DNA of 64,000 nucleotides, taken from the NCBI RefSeq assembly GCF_020520425.1, contig NC_079491.1, positions 45,374,027-45,438,026 on the forward strand, given 5' to 3'. The stretch comes from Spinacia oleracea (Eukaryota > Streptophyta > Magnoliopsida > Caryophyllales > Amaranthaceae). This document shows, piece after piece, positions 59,328 to 64,000 of the stretch (positions within the stretch are counted from its first letter, which is position 1; the number at the start of each line of letters is the position of its first letter). The position numbers and the translations under genes are program-made. The notes below the pieces were generated by a model. The model ran no database searches, was not told the DNA's origin, and saw only the letters and a list, made by a program, of their open reading frames with translations.

Positions 59328-59395
59328 CAACGCCCAGGCTGGGGCGTTAAAGATATTGGCGCCCAGCTCTGGGCGTTAAAAATGATTTCTGGGTA
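59328..59395. repeat. CGCCCAG double-hairpin module 3
   Basis: AACGCCCAGGCTGGGGCGTT, then GGCGCCCAGCTCTGGGCGTT and ATGATTTCTGGG. Upstream text (CTGGGCAAAATTTGAAAAGC) matches that of module 4. Confidence 0.75.
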
Positions 59396-60652
59396 TATTT
59401 TGACAGTTCTTATCCTTGATTTTTTTATTTCGCTTTTGCTTTGGAACGAGGTAGACTGTGTAACGGGCGCTTGTAGGGCGAGCGTTGTGTGCAGTAGTTT
59501 GATCGGAGTTTTGATGACTCGTGATTTTCAGTTACCCTTGTTAGTGGGGTGACTTTATATATTCTAAGTAGTGCTTAGAATTTGAGAGGGGTTGTAGCCA
59601 TTCTAAGGTTCGTTTTACACGATTAAAGCTTATGATTGTGCCCCTATAACATATGTATAGCATTAGCGTCGAGAATTTGCGATGAAATCGTCATTTCGAG
59701 CATTTTTAGAGTGTTTTTCTCAAGCCCCCAATTGTAGCTACGGGATTGGCCTGGTGCTATAATGCTTTGCATACGTTTTTATGCATTCATGGTGACATGG
59801 ATCATGAAAAGTTTGAACCAGACTCGTTTAGTGCGAGGTACGTTCGAGTAGTGATTTGCTACTTCTCTTGCAAATGTCATATTGTGCGACATTGCTATGG
59901 TCAAGGTAGTCACATGATGAAGTGTGCCTTGACCAAAAGCTAGGTGCCTTTCTTTACCCATAATAATATTTAGAAATATCTTTGACTCACTTGCAAAACG
60001 CATACTTAGATTAAACCAACGACACTTTATTATGTTCGAAGAAGTCTTTGAAAATTATTTGAAATCTGAGTCCTACTGTGTACAATCCGAGGTGTCCTAA
60101 GTAGGTTGACTTATAGAAGGGTTCGTACAGGATTACATGAGTGAATCAAAATACTGTTACGATTTTTGGAATGCTGTCTAAGGATTTGCTGGAAGCCAGG
60201 GTGCAGGCGTCAAGGTATTATTTGTGCCCGTGTGGCACATGTTTTAGGCTTTTAGGGCCATCCTTTCCAGAATTGCGGGAATATAAACCGTTCTCAAATT
60301 GACTTAGATTTGCTTGGTGTATGTCTGCACAAAAGGTCAAGGTATACTTAGTTCCTTCCCTAGCTCTTTCATTTCAATTTTTTAGCCCCCAGTTGTTGTT
60401 ATGTCTTCTCATTAATGATGCTTTCAGATTTCGATTTTAGATGCCCGTGTCGTATGTCTGAGTAGGGTGAGCCTTGGTTAAGTGCCAAGTCCTATTGACA
60501 ATGTCTGTTTTTTTTTTTCAAAGGGGATTCGCAAGCATTTGAATTACCATGAACGGGTGCCCTGAGTTCGAAGGAACGATGGGGCGATGCCGTAAAACAA
60601 TCCTCTTTATTGCAAGCTTACCGCCTTTACTACTTGTTGGCGATCATGACTG

Positions 60653-60722
60653 TGTCTAGTGGTGAAAGAAGGTCTTTAAGCGAACAACTATGTCTAGTGG
60701 TGAAAGAAGGTTTTTAAGTGAG
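60653..60722. repeat. Two-copy 38-bp tandem repeat
   Basis: TGTCTAGTGGTGAAAGAAGG...TTTAAG occurs at 60653 and 60691. Confidence 0.85.
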
Positions 60723-61396
60723 TTATTTTGCTTTAGGGAGGGTCAAGTAGAGTACTTTAGAGGTCATGGACGCTTGCGCTAGCCCCCATTCAATTGAGGC
60801 AAAGCGATCTTTTGAGTCTTGGCTAAGTGCCTAGGAGTGTGAGTGCTCCTTCTGGCAAGGGTACGTGCCCTTATTATTTTTCGATGTGTGCTCATTAATT
60901 TTGGCATCTTGATGACTTGGATTTTTCCTTTGACTTAAATTTTTCTTTCGACTTGGATTGCAAGTAATTAAATTTCAATACGGGACTCTATTTTTTATTC
61001 TTGTTATTCTATAGGCTCTAACATTTTTGCAAATTGGTTGGACCGAATCATGGATTGCCTACGTATCCGCCTTAAATAGATTTAATTTGGAATCAGGTCT
61101 TGCGTAGTTCTTAGCCAGAAAATGGTTTCTTAGAATGCCGATTTTAAACAAGTACGTTCTGAGGTGGAATCGTAATGTTTGAAATAGGATGAGATAAGTG
61201 AAGTCCATTATTATTTTAATCTGCTGCTTTGCCGTAAGCCAAAAATTTGTTTTATATTTTTTTTTTGAGTACATGTATTTTTTGGTGGTACGTATATCTG
61301 AATACGTGTTGTACCCCTCCAAGTGTTCGTTATTTTTCCGTGTATGTGCGGATAAAATGACGAGCACTTCTGGACAAATTTTAGCAAGCAGAGAGT

Positions 61397-61467
61397 TTCA
61401 GCGCCCAGGCTGGGGCGCTAAAGATTTCGGCGCCCAGATCTGGGCGCTGAAAATGATTTCTGGGCGG
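61397..61467. repeat. CGCCCAG double-hairpin module 4
   Basis: AGCGCCCAGGCTGGGGCGCT, then the perfect 18-base palindrome GCGCCCAGATCTGGGCGC and ATGATTTCTGGGCGG. Best-preserved copy. Confidence 0.8.
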
Positions 61468-62251
61468 ATCTTTTTTTGGTGCGCTAAATACTTGTTTTTC
61501 TTTTTAGACTAACTTTAGAGATGCTTTGCAAAGTTTCTTTTGTATTATTTACATTTTTTGTACTTTTCATTTGTCTTCCTTTTTTATTTGTGACTCAAGA
61601 CGGCTAGAAAGATGGGTTGAATGATATAGGATAATTTGTATAGGTATTGGTCGAGCATGAGGATTATATCTGCTAGGACTCACAATTTGCAGCCTCAAGC
61701 TAGTGTCATGAGTTTACATCAACCAAGGCCGATGAGTAGCATGGGGACGGCTCAAGGATGTATCCAAACAAGTTATATGGTCATTATTCTAATGGTGGTG
61801 TAGAGCAGGTTTGGGCTTTGGAAATAATGGGTATGACGCACGTGTCAATGGCCGTGCGTGGTTTGCGGTTGACAACAAGTTCAAGAACAAGATTCGAGGT
61901 AATGGTTTTTTTGGGTTATGGTAATGAGAACATGGATGGGTTAAATGAGCTGAACAGGGGCCCTAGAGCGAAGGCGTCTAAGAACATAAGGATTGGAAAG
62001 GGTGGTCATCGTAGAATTTTATGATTTGGATTGGTTGACTCAATTCTTTTCCTTCGTTTACTTGGGTAAATTTCGCACTTTGGGAGGTACGGGCTAAGTA
62101 TTTCATGGCTTGCTCTCTTCGCTCTCCCTTTTCTCTTTCTATTTTCTCATTTTGCTTGGGATTTCTCCCCAACATAAATTTTTTATTTGGGCTAAAAGGT
62201 AGATGGTTGTGGTCTTTGAGTCGTGAGGCGAGACTGAGTGAGCCTCGTTTG

Positions 62252-62335
62252 GTAGGCCTATAGTGGACCTTTAACTTTAGTGGGCCTAGGGTGGACCTTT
62301 AATTTTAGTAGGCCTAGGGTGGACCTTTAAATTGT
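62252..62335. repeat. Three-copy 28-bp tandem repeat
   Basis: GTAGGCCTAGGGTGGACCTT...TAATTTTA-type unit at 62252, 62280 and 62308. Confidence 0.9.
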
Positions 62336-63616
62336 CTTACTTTGCAAGCGTATTTAGTCGTTTCTTAAAATGTGCAAATAACGTAGATTCAAAATGTTGT
62401 TTTTACCTTATTGAATTTAACGAAAGAATTACATCGAAAATAATTTTTTGCTTCTTTTCAGATTCCAGTTTCCGGGATTAAATTGGAAATTGTGATTTAG
62501 TCTCGAACTTTCATTAATTTTTCTGATTATAACCTGTGTTGGAATATAAGGAGGTGGCCTAGACTCAAAATAATGACGTGGCGTAAGCCTATAATACTTG
62601 ACCAAGCAACTTTCAGACTTAGGCTAATTGGACCATAACTTTCGTTGGTTGACACTTTAGATTTTAAACCTTGGGTGTTCATTTGTCATGCGCCATTTTG
62701 CTTAATGTTGGCAAGGTAGTCAGTTGGGGAGATCGAATTTTTATTTATGCAAGACTAGAATCATTAGTGCGGCTTCTCTCTTAGTGTGTATTGCTTTACC
62801 CCGATGGTAGCCTTATGGCATGCCGATTTGGGTATTTTCATGGTTGGTCATGTTGCATTCATGGAAAATCTTTTAGTCCGTACTTAGTAGTATTTCAAGG
62901 AGTGAGTGACTCGAGAGGACTATGATAGTTGTGACCCAATGTGATCCTAAGCCTTGAGGCCATTAATTTTTTCTTTGCCAATGGTATTGACACCTTAGGT
63001 TCACTTTGGAGGTTGTGCGACTATGGGGGAATGATTTTCAGAATGTGACTGTTTCCATTTTGCAAATACTTGAATTATATAATATATTCTTTTTTATTGG
63101 TGAGAGAGAGCATGGAGGCCGTAGATTCTTAGCAGGGAATGACAATTACATATGGGTGCTTATTGATTTAAATGTTAGGAAGGGAGACTCAATATGGTTT
63201 AACCTTTTAACTTGCAGAACGACACCAAGCATTAGGACCGATTCTATGGATAAGACAACTAAGACTTAGGATTTAGATTGTACTTTGGCATAGCCTAGTC
63301 TAGACTCGGATTGTTTTTTGTTCGAACATTATTTTTCCTTGAAAACTTCATTTGAACATTTATTTTTTGAATACTTTGCCCATGTGACATTCAAGGTTAT
63401 TTCAATTAGCGTGCTCGGTTTTGGAGCCGAACATTGTCGTCATAGGAGGCCTAACAACAACACAAAGAGTTATTTTATTTTTTACAAGTCGCTTTTAGAA
63501 TCGAGTGCCTTTTCATACGCCCTCGCAGCAATTTTCACGAATTTTCTTTTACTGCTACGTATACTTTATGCGCGGGCACCGAGGCTGCGGTGCCTGACCA
63601 AAAGGCCAGGCAGCAA

Positions 63617-63684
63617 CTTCAGCGCCCAGCGGTGGGCGTGAGAAATATTGGCGCCCAGCCAGGGGCGCTGATAATGCGTGCCTG
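63617..63684. repeat. CGCCCAG double-hairpin module 5
   Basis: CAGCGCCCAGCGGTGGGCGT, then GGCGCCCAGCCAGGGGCGCT and GATAATGCGTGCC. Same order and spacing as modules 1, 3 and 4. Confidence 0.7.
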
Positions 63685-64000
63685 ACTGGTGCTCGTATTC
63701 TGTTCGCGTATATTTTTTGTATATGCGACTTAATTTTGCGTGCTTGCCTAATAACGTCCTTTACGCGTTGTGCAGCGTTGTGGGATTCGTTACGGGCCCT
63801 CCTGAGAGTCGCTTATTTCTGTGGCGATCGTTCGGGGTTGCGGAACACATATCTTGGTATAACTCTTCGGCCAATTGGTTTATGAATGTTTGGGAAATTT
63901 TTAAGGTCGTTGGTTTTCTAGCATTATTTGTCACACACAATCATAACACAATCACGTAATTCGCTACACATAACTAACATTACACCATGAGGCAAAATAA

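Larger units (their letters stand above)
53424..64000 (+). mobile_element. Ogre/Tat-like gypsy LTR or leader sequence, non-coding, window-truncated
   Basis: From TGTGTGAGGGGGTCGAAAAA onward the sequence changes character. It is full of AGCCCCCA motifs (54831, 54930, 57862, 58821, 59725, 60382, 60781), has GGATTGCCTACGTATCCGCC at about 61049, and has no long open frame. These features are, from memory, typical of the very long LTRs of Ogre/Tat-type Ty3/gypsy elements in eudicots. The other boundary lies outside the window. A duplicated section with CTTGGGGAT and TGCGAGC starts at 57862 and again at 58821. Confidence 0.55.

Noticed and set aside
59124..59552. 142-codon frame in the Ogre-like region
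   Set aside because: It reads through a CGCCCAG hairpin module, has no domain, and lies in sequence with no other coding signal.

Overview
This is plant nuclear DNA, AT-rich and dominated by transposable elements. Two host genes look intact, both spliced: a plastid-type folate-biopterin transporter (7227-10643, +, two exons) and cytosolic ribosomal protein eL6 (34536-36615, -, four exons). The mix of Stowaway-type MITEs with CTCCCTCC ends, L1 LINEs with DUF4283 ORF1, Helitrons and very long-LTR Ty3/gypsy elements points to a eudicot. Several repeat types suggest Caryophyllales (beet/spinach/quinoa group), but that placement is inference from repeat style, not a search.

Layout. 1-6.7 kb: a hAT transposase tail, a 1.14 kb Mutator-like element (MULE) with a perfect 9-bp target duplication, and a dead gypsy protease region split by a 2.9 kb MULE with an 11-bp duplication. 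7.2-10.7 kb: the transporter gene, with a Stowaway MITE in its intron. 11.4-12.2 kb: a Harbinger/Tourist MITE full of microsatellite. 13.4-16.4 kb: an LTR-like GC-rich remnant, then two nested Helitrons in opposite orientation. 16.5-19.6 kb: small repeats, including three copies of a Pol III-promoter-like module. 19.68-32.86 kb: one full-length but inactivated L1 LINE on the minus strand with a 14-bp target duplication, split by a gypsy element (23.37-29.65 kb). 34.5-36.6 kb: eL6. 37-39.9 kb: repeated AT-rich DNA carrying two MITEs and a complete 495-bp Helitron. 39.94-53.42 kb: a second copy of the same gypsy family on the minus strand, whose 3' LTR holds two solo LTRs of its own family, each with a perfect 5-bp duplication. 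53.42-64 kb: non-coding DNA resembling an Ogre/Tat-type gypsy LTR or leader, with tandem repeats, recurring double-hairpin modules and a hAT element with an 8-bp duplication.

The transposons are nested in a readable order and nearly all coding parts are broken by stops, frameshifts or deletions. The two gypsy copies share the same apparent pol deletion and both have an acidic reading frame ahead of gag, which suggests one non-autonomous subfamily mobilised in trans. No new multi-gene system is visible. The least explained signals are the pre-gag frame and shared deletion, the covarying double hairpins, and the GAACAT-rich array inside the 2.9 kb MULE.
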